From Chloroflexota bacterium (GTDB lineage: Bacteria; Chloroflexota; Dehalococcoidia; UBA2979), in the NCBI GenBank assembly GCA_947472995.1, contig CANJBO010000007.1, positions 1 through 64,000 of the forward strand: a stretch of DNA of 64,000 bases. The letters run 5' to 3'. How positions within the stretch are numbered: position 1 is the stretch's first letter; every line of letters begins with the position of its first letter. Below are positions 47,487-58,304 of this stretch, in pieces. The position numbers and the translations under genes were made by a program. The notes below the pieces were generated by a model. That model had not been told where the DNA came from and did not search any database. It worked only from the letters and a program-made list of their open reading frames with translations.

Positions 47487-48455
47487 CTACCGGAAGAGCG
47501 CGCCCACGGACCCACCGGTGTGGATGCGGTGCATCGCGTCGCCGATCAGCGGTGCTACTGAGAGTACGGACGTCGGCACGTTCTTAAATGTTCCATGCAC
47601 TAACGGAAGCGTGTCGGTGTAGACAATTTCATCGACATCTGCCGTGTTATCCAGCATGTCGAACGCCTTCGGCGCCAGCACCGGGTGCACGAACGCGACG
47701 CGCACCGAGCGCGCCCCACGGCTGCGCAGCAGGCGCACCGCCGAGGCGGTCGTCCCGCCGGTCAGCACCTCGTCGTCGATGATCAGGCAGTCGCGCCCCT
47801 CGACCTCGCCGATCATCGTGAGTGCCTCGGCGCTGTCGGTGTTGCCGTCGCGCTTCTTGTCCACGATCGCGATGTCGCCGTCGAGGCGCCCCGCGATCTC
47901 GCGCGCGAGCTTCGCACGACCAACGTCCGCGGCCACCACGACGGGCGCGGGCAGATTGAGCCGGCGGAAGTGCTCCGCGATGAGCGGGAACGCCGTCAGC
48001 TCGTCCAGCGGGATGTTGAAGAAGCCCTGGATCTGCCCGGCGTGCATGTCCATCGTCAGCACACGGTCGGCGCCGGCCACCTCGATGAAGTTCGCGACGA
48101 GGCGTGCAGTGACGGGGACGCGCGGCTGGTCCTTCTTGTCGGAGCGGCCGTACGCGTAGTACGGGATGACGGCGGTGATGCGACCGGCCGAGGCGCGCTT
48201 CGCCGCGTCGATCATGATCATCAGCTCCATCAGCCGTGTGTTCACCGGCGAGACGATGGGCTGGATGATGAAGACGTCGCGCTCGCGGATGTTGTCCAGG
48301 TAGCGGACGAACACTTCCTCGTTCGCGAACGGGAACACCTCGCACTCCCCCAGCGGGATCTCGAGGTGCTTGCAGACCGCCTCCGCGAGGGCGCGGTGGC
48401 TGTTGCCCGTGAAGACGGCCATCTCCTGGAACACGTGGCTCCTCGGTCCTGGCAT
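47487..48455 (-). CDS. prs: ribose-phosphate pyrophosphokinase
   Basis: 322 residues, standard length. It makes PRPP from ribose 5-phosphate and ATP for nucleotide, His and Trp synthesis. Visible motifs: the ATP loop FANEEVFVRYLDNIRERDVF, VIPYYAYGRSDKKDQPR (flexible catalytic loop), MDMHAGQIQGFF and the PRPP-binding loop DDEVLTGGTTASA. GGGAGCC 5 nt before the ATG at 48455 sets the start; the long frame upstream to 48875 is a shadow of the DUF486 gene. Confidence 0.96.
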   Translation of the reverse strand: MPGPRSHVFQEMAVFTGNSHRALAEAVCKHLEIPLGECEVFPFANEEVFVRYLDNIRERDVFIIQPIVSPVNTRLMELMIMIDAAKRASAGRITAVIPYYAYGRSDKKDQPRVPVTARLVANFIEVAGADRVLTMDMHAGQIQGFFNIPLDELTAFPLIAEHFRRLNLPAPVVVAADVGRAKLAREIAGRLDGDIAIVDKKRDGNTDSAEALTMIGEVEGRDCLIIDDEVLTGGTTASAVRLLRSRGARSVRVAFVHPVLAPKAFDMLDNTADVDEIVYTDTLPLVHGTFKNVPTSVLSVAPLIGDAMHRIHTGGSVGALFR

Positions 48456-48619
48456 GATCAGGCTCCCGGACGGCGCGAATCGCCCCGTTGGCCCGCTTGC
48501 TGCCGCGTTCAAGTGGGCTCCCCGCCAGAAGTGGCCGGCTCCTCGATGGTACCACCGCATCCCGACAACGGCCCTCCGCCCGCACCGGCGTGCCGGGCGC
48601 GGGAGCCTGGTCCAGGCGC

Positions 48620-48952
48620 CTAGCCGCGCCCCCAGAACGCGAAGACGACCGCCCCCACGATGCAGGCGAACGACCCGACGTAGTTCCAGCGGAACGACTC
48701 GCCCAGGTAGAAGTAGGCGAACGCCACGAAGACCACCAGCGTGATGCACTCCTGGATGATCTTCAGCTGGTAGGCCGTGAACTGGCCGTACCCGATGCGG
48801 TTCGCCGGCACCTGGAAGATGTACTCCCCGAAGGCGATCAGCCAGCTGACGAGGATCGCCACGTAGAGCGGCCACGAGCTGTGCTTCAGGTGCCCGTACC
48901 AGGCGAACGTCATGAAGGTGTTCGAGATCAGCAGCAGCCCGATGGTCTGCAC
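48620..48952 (-). CDS. DUF486/DMT-superfamily small membrane protein
   Basis: 110 residues with four membrane helices. MQTIGLLLISNTFMTFAWYGHLK is the DUF486 hallmark, and IAFGEYIFQVPANRIGY and a final GSFACIVGAVVFAFWG follow. It belongs to the drug/metabolite transporter superfamily in its small four-helix form, probably acting as a dimer; the substrate is unknown. It lies between the VOC gene and prs on the same strand, about 30 bp after the VOC stop. Confidence 0.9.
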   Translation of the reverse strand: MQTIGLLLISNTFMTFAWYGHLKHSSWPLYVAILVSWLIAFGEYIFQVPANRIGYGQFTAYQLKIIQECITLVVFVAFAYFYLGESFRWNYVGSFACIVGAVVFAFWGRG

Positions 48953-48980
48953 GGCCCCCTCCCCTCCGCCACCCGCCCGG

Positions 48981-49514
48981 TTACGCCCCGGCCGTCAGGT
49001 CCGCGATCGCCTGCTGGACGTGGCGGTCCTCCACGTACGTGTCGCCGGCGGCGTCGCGGATCTGCGCCGCCCGCGCCAGCACCGCCGGTCGAGGCAGCCC
49101 CGGAGGCGGCTCCGTCGCCCACGCGATGAGCACCACGAGGATGCCCTGCGGGTCCTCGATGAACACGAGGCGCTCGTAGCCGCGCTCGATCTCGTCCGAT
49201 CCGTGGATGCCGGCCGTCGCCATCTCGTGGAACATCCCGTCCATCACGTCCTTCGAGACGTGGAACGAGAGGTACTGCATCGACCCCGTGCCCATCGAGC
49301 CTTCCGGGATGTCCTGTCCCTCGCCCGTCGGCCCGACCAGCTGGAGGAACGTCATGCCGTCCCCGGCCGCGAGCATCGCGCACACGGAGTCCGGGTCGTC
49401 GCGGTTCGGCTCCATGTACAGCGGCCGCAGGCCGAGGCGCCGGTAGAACATGATCGACTCGTTCATGTCCTTCACGATGATCGCGGGGTACGACACCCCG
49501 AGCGTCTGCAGCAT
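48981..49514 (-). CDS. VOC-family (glyoxalase/bleomycin-resistance fold) protein with C-terminal helix
   Basis: 177 residues. The vicinal oxygen chelate fold has two beta-alpha-beta3 modules: SYPAIIVKDMNESIMFYRRLGLRP, then MTFLQLVGP, then YLSFHVSKDVMDGMFHEM and YERLVFIEDPQGILVVLI. Candidate metal ligands are His in SFHV and Glu in FIED. About 35 helical residues follow the fold. The substrate cannot be told. GAGG 9 nt before the ATG at 49514 supports the start. It is divergent from the valS leader. Confidence 0.82.
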   Translation of the reverse strand: MLQTLGVSYPAIIVKDMNESIMFYRRLGLRPLYMEPNRDDPDSVCAMLAAGDGMTFLQLVGPTGEGQDIPEGSMGTGSMQYLSFHVSKDVMDGMFHEMATAGIHGSDEIERGYERLVFIEDPQGILVVLIAWATEPPPGLPRPAVLARAAQIRDAAGDTYVEDRHVQQAIADLTAGA

Positions 49515-49551
49515 CCGGCACCTCGTTCTCGCGCCGGGGCGTCCGGCCTGC

Positions 49552-49580
49552 TTGTGAGCGCATCTCCCACGACATACCAT
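49552..49580 (+). promoter_or_regulatory. valS-leader promoter
   Basis: TTGTGA (49552-49557), exactly 17 bp, TACCAT (49575-49580), then 6 nt to the leader ATG at 49587. Transcription should begin at or next to that ATG, giving a leaderless leader-peptide mRNA. Confidence 0.75.
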
Positions 49581-49586
49581 CGAGGC

Positions 49587-49649
49587 ATGACGCACATCTG
49601 GTGGACGATGGTAACCGCGGCCCCGGCCGCGAACGTAGTAGTAGCCTAG
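49587..49649 (+). CDS. valine-rich leader peptide of valS (attenuator peptide)
   Basis: 20 residues, starting MTHIWW and ending VVVA. The three Val codons in a row (49635-49643) and a fourth (49611-49613) are all GTA, a codon avoided in this GC-rich genome. The ATG lies 6 nt after the -10 box, so ribosomes would load on the very 5' end of the mRNA. A hairpin (49649-49692) and a terminator (49696-49719) lie between the peptide and valS. This is the standard layout of ribosome-mediated attenuation: lack of charged tRNA-Val would stall the ribosome at the GTA run and change RNA folding. The mechanism is inferred. Confidence 0.75.
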   Translation: MTHIWWTMVTAAPAANVVVA

Positions 49650-49719
49650 CGGCGGCCCGACGGTCCTCGATGAGGACGCGTTCGACCGCCGCTGAGCCCC
49701 GCCCGACGCGGGGCATTTT
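49649..49719 (+). terminator. attenuator region of valS: competing hairpin and rho-independent terminator
   Basis: First stem GCGGCGG (49649-49655) with CCGCCGC (49686-49692), enclosing GTCCTC-GAT-GAGGAC. Then terminator GCCCCGC-CCGAC-GCGGGGC (49696-49714) followed by ATTTTG. A stalled ribosome on the Val codons would cover the first arm GCGGCGG. The exact antiterminator pairing was not worked out. Confidence 0.72.
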
Positions 49720-49763
49720 GTTGCCCGCACGAATCCCACGCGACGACCCTCGAGGTTCCCCCG

Positions 49764-52478
<2,715 letters not shown>

Positions 52479-52522
52479 GCGAACACGGCCATCACGGGGC
52501 CAGCGTAGAGTCGAGGCAGATT

Positions 52523-52564
52523 CTGCCCCCTCCCCCCTCGCGGGGGAGGGCTGGGGTGGGGGTC
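52523..52564. repeat. GC-rich hairpin repeat, family 2, copy 4 (left inverted end of DUF559 element)
   Basis: CCCCCTCCCCCC-TCGC-GGGGGAGGG then CTGGGGTGGGGGT. It ends 7 bp before the DUF559 start codon. It is the inverted counterpart of copy 5 at 52921-52958. Confidence 0.8.
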
Positions 52565-52571
52565 CCGTCCG

Positions 52572-52973
52572 ATGCCCGACCTCAGTTGGATCGCGCAACG
52601 CGCCCGTGATCTCCGCAACGATCCGACCGACGCCGAACGCCGCCTCTGGCGCGCTCTGCGTCATCGACGCTTCGCCGGCCACAAGTTCCGGCGACAGGAG
52701 CCCCTCGGTGCGTACATCGTGGACTTCGCCTGCCTCGACGCGCGTCTCATCGTGGAGGTGGACGGTGCGCAGCACCTCGAACAGCAGCGCGAGCACGACG
52801 TCGCGCGCGACGAATGGCTGGGCGAGCAGGGCTTCCGCGTCCTGCGGTTCTGGGACTCCCAGATCCTGAACGCACCCGACGAGGTCGACCAGGCGATCTG
52901 GCAGGCGCTGGAACAGGAACCCCCACGCCAACCCTCCCCCGTGAAGGGGGAGGGGGCCGGAGTCGCCGAATGA
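52572..52973 (+). CDS. DUF559 (Vsr-like PD-(D/E)XK fold) endonuclease-like protein
   Basis: 133 residues. ARDLRNDPTDAERRLWRALR, FRRQEPLGAYIVDFACLDARLIVEVDGAQH and DEWLGEQGFRVLRFWDSQI are the DUF559 hallmarks. VDF and EVDGAQH supply the Asp and Glu-x-Asp of a Vsr-like nuclease site. The C-terminal 17 residues (QPSPVKGEGAGVAE at the end) are translation of the right repeat. There is no ribosome binding site; the left repeat abuts the ATG. The stop overlaps the inositol monophosphatase start (ATGA). The substrate is unknown; DNA cleavage is inferred from the fold. Confidence 0.82.
   Translation: MPDLSWIAQRARDLRNDPTDAERRLWRALRHRRFAGHKFRRQEPLGAYIVDFACLDARLIVEVDGAQHLEQQREHDVARDEWLGEQGFRVLRFWDSQILNAPDEVDQAIWQALEQEPPRQPSPVKGEGAGVAE
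52921..52958. repeat. GC-rich hairpin repeat, family 2, copy 5 (right inverted end)
   Basis: CCCCACGCCAACCCTCCCCC, GTGA, then GGGGGAGGGGGCC. Read on the minus strand it has the same hairpin and TGGCGTGGGGG tail as copy 4. It forms the last codons of the DUF559 gene. Confidence 0.78.
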
Positions 52974-53800
52974 CCTCCAACTCGCCAGACCCGGCCGCGC
53001 TTGGCGCGCTCGCGCAGGCGGTAGCCCGCGAGGCGGGGGCGCTTCTGATGGAGCGCCTCGCCGGGACGCGCGAGATCGATACGAAGACCAGCCCGGTGGA
53101 CGTGGTGACCGAGGTCGACCGCGCCTCCGAGGCGCTGATCGTCCGTCGCATCCTGGAGGCGCGCCCGGGCGACGGGTTCCTTGGCGAGGAGGGGGCGGAC
53201 CGCGCCTCCACCAGCGGGGTGCGCTGGATCGTCGATCCGATCGACGGGACGGTGAACTACCTCTACCGCCGCCCGGACTTCGCCGTCTGCATCGCCGCCG
53301 AGGTGGCGGGCGAGGTGGTCGCCGGCGCCGTCTACAACCCCTTTCTTGACGAGTTATTCGCGGCGGTGGCCGGCGAGGGCGCGACGAGGAACGGCGAGCC
53401 GCTCCACGTCTCCACCGAGGCGCGCCTCGACCACGCTCTGTGCGGCACCGGCTTCGACTACCGGGTAGAGGGACGCCGCGCCCAGGGGCCGGTCCTCGCG
53501 CGGGTCGTCACGGAGGTCCGCGACATCCGGCGCGCGGGCTCGGCGGCCCTCGACCTCTGCGCCGTCGCGTGCGGGCGGCTCGACGTCTATTACGAGCGTG
53601 GAGTGCACCTCTGGGACATCGCCGCTGCCGGGCTCATCGTCCGCGAGGCCGGCGGCCACGCGGAGACGCTGGACGGCGGCCCCGTCGAGGACAACATGTG
53701 GATCGCAACCAACGCCGCGCTGTTCCCCGCGTTCCGCGCGCTGATCCTCGATGCCACAGAGGATGCCACGGGCGAGGCCGCGGAGCATGCCGCGCAGTGA
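52970..53800 (+). CDS. inositol monophosphatase family protein
   Basis: 276 residues. The metal and substrate motifs are FLGEEG, VDPIDGTVNYLYRRP and, near the C-terminus, LWDIAAAGLIVREAGG. It dephosphorylates inositol phosphates or related sugar phosphates with Mg2+. The start ATG overlaps the stop of the DUF559 gene, so the element insertion may have replaced the original upstream region. About 70 bp after its stop lies the nuo promoter. Confidence 0.92.
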   Translation: MTSNSPDPAALGALAQAVAREAGALLMERLAGTREIDTKTSPVDVVTEVDRASEALIVRRILEARPGDGFLGEEGADRASTSGVRWIVDPIDGTVNYLYRRPDFAVCIAAEVAGEVVAGAVYNPFLDELFAAVAGEGATRNGEPLHVSTEARLDHALCGTGFDYRVEGRRAQGPVLARVVTEVRDIRRAGSAALDLCAVACGRLDVYYERGVHLWDIAAAGLIVREAGGHAETLDGGPVEDNMWIATNAALFPAFRALILDATEDATGEAAEHAAQ

Positions 53801-53869
53801 GACGCCCGTCGAGGTAGCGCGCCGCGTCGATTAGCCCGTGCGCGCGCCGTGGATCGGGATCACAATTCG

Positions 53870-53898
53870 TTGACACTGAATTTGGCCGCTGATACGTT
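53870..53898 (+). promoter_or_regulatory. nuo operon promoter
   Basis: TTGACA (53870-53875), 17-bp spacer, TACGTT (53893-53898). It lies about 75 bp before nuoA and is the best sigma-70-type promoter in the window. Confidence 0.8.
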
Positions 53899-53972
53899 CG
53901 CTTCCCGACGGGGCCTGATGGTTGAAGTAGCGCTGCGTGCGCCTTTGTGCGCGCGCCTGAGAGCGGGAATCC

Positions 53973-54344
53973 ATGAGCGCTGAGACGCTCTTCAGCAACT
54001 ACATCCCCGTGTTGCTCGCCTCGATCGTCGGGTTCGTCCTCGTCCTCAGCGCCCTGATCGGCTCGAGGCTCCTCGCGCCGTTCTCCCAGGAGCGCGAGAA
54101 GAGCACCACCTACGAGTGCGGCATGCTCCCGATCCAGCGCGCCGCCACCAACGTCGGCATGCGTTTCTACCTGTACGCCATCCTCTTCGTCATCTTCGAC
54201 GTGGAGGCGGTGTTCATCTTTCCGTGGGCCGTCTCATTCATGAACATCGGCGCCTCCGCCTACTGGCTGATGGTGGCGTTCATCGCCATCCTCGGCCTCG
54301 GGCTCGGATACGCCTGGAAGAAGGGGGCGCTGCAGTGGCGGTAA
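53973..54344 (+). CDS. nuoA: NADH-quinone oxidoreductase subunit A
   Basis: 123 residues, three membrane helices. [44 protein letters not shown] is the NuoA signature, with the conserved Cys in ECG and the acidic VFDVE region. It helps form the quinone site at the membrane junction. GAGAGCGGGA precedes the ATG. It is the first gene of an 11-gene operon. Confidence 0.96.
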   Translation: MSAETLFSNYIPVLLASIVGFVLVLSALIGSRLLAPFSQEREKSTTYECGMLPIQRAATNVGMRFYLYAILFVIFDVEAVFIFPWAVSFMNIGASAYWLMVAFIAILGLGLGYAWKKGALQWR

Positions 54345-54985
54345 CCTCTGACCCGATCCTCGAGGGCGCCGTGGCGACCACCACGACCCCCGAGCCCATC
54401 ACCCAGCCCGCGACGGCGCCCGACGAGCCGATGACCCTGCCGGTCATCCCCGGCGAGCACCCGAACGAGGCCCCCCGCCTGACGCCCGTCGAGGTCGTCC
54501 CCGGCAAGGCGCTCTACAAGCAGATACTCCCCGGCGTCATGCAGGTCCCGCTGGACCTGGTCCTCGCCGCCTCCCGCAAGTCCTCGCTCTGGCCGATGAC
54601 GTTCGGCCTCGCGTGCTGCGCCATCGAGATGATCGCCACGTACATGGCGCACTACGACCTGGACCGCTTCGGCATCGTGCCGTGGCCGTCGCCGCGCCAG
54701 TCGGACGTGATGATCGTCGCGGGCACCGTGACCAAGAAGATGGCCCCGGCCGTGAAGCTGCTCTACGAGCAGATGCCGAACCCCAAGTGGGTGATCAGCA
54801 TGGGCGCCTGCGCCACCAACGGCGGCCCCTACACCCGCTACGACCGCGTGCTGCAGGGCGTGGACAAGATCATTCCCGTGGACGTCTACGTCCCCGGCTG
54901 CCCGCCCCGGCCCGAGGCGCTCATCGACTCCTTCATCGCTCTCCAGGAGCTGATCATGGAAGAGCGCGGGAACGCGGGACGATGA
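54335..54985 (+). CDS. nuoB: NADH-quinone oxidoreductase subunit B
   Basis: 216 residues, with an N-terminal extension of about 55 residues rich in Thr, Pro and Glu. It carries cluster N2, which passes electrons to quinone: [22 protein letters not shown] and [13 protein letters not shown] hold the four Cys ligands, including the adjacent pair. GTG start at 54335 overlaps the end of nuoA by 10 bp and follows GAAGGGGG. Confidence 0.96.
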   Translation: MAVTSDPILEGAVATTTTPEPITQPATAPDEPMTLPVIPGEHPNEAPRLTPVEVVPGKALYKQILPGVMQVPLDLVLAASRKSSLWPMTFGLACCAIEMIATYMAHYDLDRFGIVPWPSPRQSDVMIVAGTVTKKMAPAVKLLYEQMPNPKWVISMGACATNGGPYTRYDRVLQGVDKIIPVDVYVPGCPPRPEALIDSFIALQELIMEERGNAGR

Positions 54986-55533
54986 CCTCCGAAGAGACGA
55001 CCGAGTCGACCGAGGCGGCAGCGCCTACCGCGACCCTCGACGGCACCATCTGGGCCGAGGTGGACCGCGCGCTCTCCGGCATCACCGCCAGCGCTGAGCG
55101 TGGCGTGCTGGACGTCATCGTCCACGTGCCGCCGGCAGAGATCGTGCGCGCGCTCAAGGCCCTCAAGGCCGACGCGACCCTGAAGTTCGACTACCTCCGC
55201 AGCCTGACCGCCGTCGACAACGAGGCGGACGGCATCGACGTCGTCTACCACCTCTACTCCACCACCGCGAGGCACAACCTCACGGTGAAGGCGACCCTGC
55301 CCCCGACCAACCTCTTCATCGACACGGCCACCTCGATCTGGCGTGCCGCCGACTGGCTGGAGCGCGAGACCGCGGAGATGTTCGGCGTGCGCTTCAACGG
55401 CCACCCGGACCCGCGCACGCTGCTGATGCCCGAGGACATGGACGACACCTTCCCGCTGCGGAAGGACCACCCGCTCGCCGAGATCGAGATCCTGCAGGGC
55501 GAGGGCATGGGCTACTCCGAGGAGGACCAGTAG
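54982..55533 (+). CDS. nuoC: NADH-quinone oxidoreductase subunit C
   Basis: 183 residues. [25 protein letters not shown] and [29 protein letters not shown]...FPLRKDHPL are the 30-kDa subunit hallmarks. It is part of the peripheral arm that holds NuoB and NuoD. Separate from NuoD, as in most bacteria outside the enterics. The start overlaps the nuoB stop (ATGA). Confidence 0.96.
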   Translation: MTSEETTESTEAAAPTATLDGTIWAEVDRALSGITASAERGVLDVIVHVPPAEIVRALKALKADATLKFDYLRSLTAVDNEADGIDVVYHLYSTTARHNLTVKATLPPTNLFIDTATSIWRAADWLERETAEMFGVRFNGHPDPRTLLMPEDMDDTFPLRKDHPLAEIEILQGEGMGYSEEDQ

Positions 55534-56657
55534 TGGTCATCGAGAGCGCTCACGAGTTCGAGACGCAGGACCTGCTCCTGAACGTCGGCCCGCAGCACCC
55601 CTCCACCCACGGCGTGTTCCGCATGGTCATGCAGGTGGACGGCGAGGTCGTGCGCGACATCATCCCGTACATCGGCTACCTGCACCGCGGCGCTGAGAAG
55701 CTCTGCGAGACGATGGACTACCGCCAGGGCATCGGCTTCATGGACCGCACGGAGTACCTCGCCGCGATGAACGCGGAACTGTCCTATGTGATGGCCGTCG
55801 AGGCGCTCGCGGAGCTCGAGGTGCCCGACCGCGCGCAGTGGATCCGCATGATCCTCGTCGAGCTGAACCGGCTCTCCAGCCACCTGATGTTCATGGGCGC
55901 CTTCGGCATCGACGTCGGCGTCTTCGGCACCCCGTTCATCTACGCGTGGCGCGAGCGCGAGGCGATCATCGACCTGTTCGAGGAGATCTCGGGCGACCGC
56001 ATGATGTACGCCTACCTCCGCCCCGGCGGCCTCGCATGGGACGTGCCGACGAACTTCGTCGCGCGCTGCCGCGAGACGCTGACGGCCGTGCGGCAGGGCA
56101 TCGCCGACTTCGACGGCCTGCTCACCAAGAACGAGATCTTCGTCGCGCGCACGCAGGGCATCGGCTTCATCAGCGCCGCGGACGCTATCGACTTCGGCAT
56201 GAGCGGCCCCTCGATCCGCGCGAGCGGCGTCCCGCTGGACGTGCGCCGCGAGGAGCCGTACCTCAAGTACAACGACGTGAAGTGGGACGTCATCACGCAC
56301 ACCGACGGCGACGTCTACGCGCGCTACCTCTGCCGCCTGGGCGAGATGCGCGAGTCCGTGAAGATCGTCGAGCAGTGCCTCGACCGCCTCGAGCCGGGCG
56401 CGATCATGCCGGAGAAGATGCCGCGCATGCTCCGCACCCCCCCGGGCGAGGTCTACATCCGCACCGAGGCGCCTCGCGGCGAGTTCGGCGTGTACCTCGT
56501 GTCGAAGGGCGGCAACCGCCCGTACCGCTTGAAGGTCCGCAGCGCGTGCCTCTCCAACCTGCAGGCGCTGAAGCACATGAGCGTCGGCCAGTACGTCGCG
56601 GACGCGATCATCGTCCTCGGCTCCATCGATATCGTGCTGAGTGAGGTCGACCGCTAG
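55533..56657 (+). CDS. nuoD: NADH-quinone oxidoreductase subunit D
   Basis: 374 residues. It forms the quinone cavity with NuoB. NVGPQHPSTHGVFRMVMQVDGE carries the conserved His and Thr of the loop near N2; YLHRGAEKLCE, the FMGAFGIDVGVFGTPF region and the C-terminal DIVLSEVDR are family hallmarks. GTG start overlaps the nuoC stop by one base. Confidence 0.96.
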   Translation: MVIESAHEFETQDLLLNVGPQHPSTHGVFRMVMQVDGEVVRDIIPYIGYLHRGAEKLCETMDYRQGIGFMDRTEYLAAMNAELSYVMAVEALAELEVPDRAQWIRMILVELNRLSSHLMFMGAFGIDVGVFGTPFIYAWREREAIIDLFEEISGDRMMYAYLRPGGLAWDVPTNFVARCRETLTAVRQGIADFDGLLTKNEIFVARTQGIGFISAADAIDFGMSGPSIRASGVPLDVRREEPYLKYNDVKWDVITHTDGDVYARYLCRLGEMRESVKIVEQCLDRLEPGAIMPEKMPRMLRTPPGEVYIRTEAPRGEFGVYLVSKGGNRPYRLKVRSACLSNLQALKHMSVGQYVADAIIVLGSIDIVLSEVDR

Positions 56658-57775
56658 TGCCGACAGGTCTGCTTGGCCTCAACCCCTGGCTGGACGGCGT
56701 CGTCCGTCTGCTGCTGATCGTCGGCCTGATGACCGTGGTCGCGATGGGCCTGATCTACATCGAGCGCAAGGTGCTCGGCCGCTTCCACGCGCGCATCGGC
56801 CCCCAGCGCACCGGCCCCTTCGGCCTGCTGCAGTCGGTCGCCGACGCGCTGAAGCTCATCGGCAAGGAAGACCTGCGCCCGCGCAACGCGGACCCGTGGA
56901 CCTTCGAGTTCGGCCCGTACATGGTCTTCATCCCGATCTTCCTCGGGTTCGTCGTGCAGCCGTTCATGGCCGGCTTCCAGGTGCGCGTCCTCGAGCTCGG
57001 TCTCCTGTACTTCGTCGCGGTGTCGTCGGTCAGCATCGTCGGCTGGGTGATGGCGGGCTGGGGCTCGGACAACCGCTACGCGATGATCGGCGGCATGCGC
57101 GCCGCGGCCCAGGCGATCTCCTACGAGCTGCCGTTCGTACTCTCGCTGCTCGCGGTGTCGATGCTCACCGGCACGCTGAACATCAACGAGATCGTCATGT
57201 CGCAGGCCGGCGTGCCGAACATCGTGTGGCAGCCGCTCGCGTTCATCATCTTCTTCATCGCCGCCCTCGCGGAGCTGAACCGCCCGCCGTTCGACATCCC
57301 CGTCGGCGAGTCCGAGGTCGTCGGCGGCCCGTTCGTCGAGTACTCCGGCATCCGCTGGTCGATGTTCTTCCTCGGCGAGTACGCCAGCCTGTTCATCATG
57401 TCGATCCTGATCAGCGCGCTGTTCCTCGGCGGGTACGAGTGGCCGTTCGGCACGCAGCTCGGCGTCGGGTTCCAGCTGCTGCTGACCGTGGTGAAGGCGA
57501 GCGTCCTGATCTTCCTGATCATCTGGGTGCGCGCCTCCGTCCCGCGTCTGCGCATCGACCAGCTGATGGGCTACGCGTGGAAGATCCTGCTGCCGCTGTC
57601 GCTGGCGCAGATCCTGATCAACGGCTTCGTGCTGGTCTATGACCTGCCGAAGATCGTGCTCACCGTCGCCGGCATCGGCGGCGTGTTCGCCCTCGTCTGG
57701 CTCACCGAGCGCGCCATCCGGCGCCCCCGCTCCGCACGAGCATCCGCGATCGCACTAAGTGAGGCGGCGTCATGA
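56657..57775 (+). CDS. nuoH: NADH-quinone oxidoreductase subunit H
   Basis: 372 residues, eight membrane helices. It links the quinone site to the proton channels. YIERKVLGRFHARIGPQRTGPFGLLQ, the ELPFVLSLLAV loop and NRPPFDIPVGESEVVGGPFVEYSG are hallmarks. GTG start overlaps the nuoD stop by one base. A short basic C-terminal tail follows the last helix. Confidence 0.96.
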   Translation: MPTGLLGLNPWLDGVVRLLLIVGLMTVVAMGLIYIERKVLGRFHARIGPQRTGPFGLLQSVADALKLIGKEDLRPRNADPWTFEFGPYMVFIPIFLGFVVQPFMAGFQVRVLELGLLYFVAVSSVSIVGWVMAGWGSDNRYAMIGGMRAAAQAISYELPFVLSLLAVSMLTGTLNINEIVMSQAGVPNIVWQPLAFIIFFIAALAELNRPPFDIPVGESEVVGGPFVEYSGIRWSMFFLGEYASLFIMSILISALFLGGYEWPFGTQLGVGFQLLLTVVKASVLIFLIIWVRASVPRLRIDQLMGYAWKILLPLSLAQILINGFVLVYDLPKIVLTVAGIGGVFALVWLTERAIRRPRSARASAIALSEAAS

Positions 57776-58263
57776 GGGGTATCGCGAAGAGCATGCTGAC
57801 CACGCTGTCGGTCTTCCTGCGACCGCCGGTGACGCGTGACTACCCGAACGTCCACAAGCCGCTGCCCGAGCGCGACCGCGCGTTCCCGCTGCTGCTGTGG
57901 GACCAGGACATCGACGAGCCGTTCTGCACCGGCTGCCACGCGTGCGAGCGCGCCTGCCCGGTGGAGTGCATGACCGTCCTGATGAAGGACAACCCGAACC
58001 ACACGTCGGTCGGCGGCAACTCCAAGCGCCGCAAGATCATCGACAAGTTCTGGATCGACTACGCGCGCTGCATGCGCTGCAACATCTGCGTCGAGGTCTG
58101 CAACTTCGACGCGATCGCGATGAACAACACGTGGTCCGGACACGAGACGTCCGTCCACGACCGCAAGGACCTGGTGATGGACCTCCAGCAGCTGACGTCG
58201 CAGTCTCACCGCGGCGGCATCAAGGAGTGGGTCCCGGTCCTGGGTCAGGCCAACGAGTCGTAG
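57772..58263 (+). CDS. nuoI: NADH-quinone oxidoreductase subunit I
   Basis: 163 residues. Two 4Fe-4S motifs, CTGCHACERACPVECM and CMRCNICVEVCNFDAI, carry clusters N6a and N6b. With nuoE, nuoF and nuoG absent, this subunit is the likely electron entry point on the complex. The start overlaps the nuoH stop (ATGA). Confidence 0.96.
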   Translation: MRGIAKSMLTTLSVFLRPPVTRDYPNVHKPLPERDRAFPLLLWDQDIDEPFCTGCHACERACPVECMTVLMKDNPNHTSVGGNSKRRKIIDKFWIDYARCMRCNICVEVCNFDAIAMNNTWSGHETSVHDRKDLVMDLQQLTSQSHRGGIKEWVPVLGQANES

Positions 58264-58304
58264 TCGGAGTCTGAGCCCGGCTCGCGCCGGGATCCGCGTT
58301 CGGG

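Larger units (their letters stand above)
52523..52958. mobile_element. DUF559 nuclease gene between inverted family 2 repeats
   Basis: A 436-bp unit. Inverted repeats of about 40 bp (copies 4 and 5, roughly 85 percent alike by eye) bracket one gene, and the right repeat encodes the end of the protein. Solitary copies of the same repeat occur at 2786, 33614 and 44744. The layout resembles a small transposon-like or REP/RAYT-like element, but mobility is not shown. Confidence 0.5.

Noticed and set aside
49600-49625. T-box-like string GATGGTAACCGCG before valS
   Set aside because: A T-box needs a Stem I of about 100 nt upstream. The promoter at 49552-49580 leaves only about 20 nt, and the string lies inside the leader peptide ORF.
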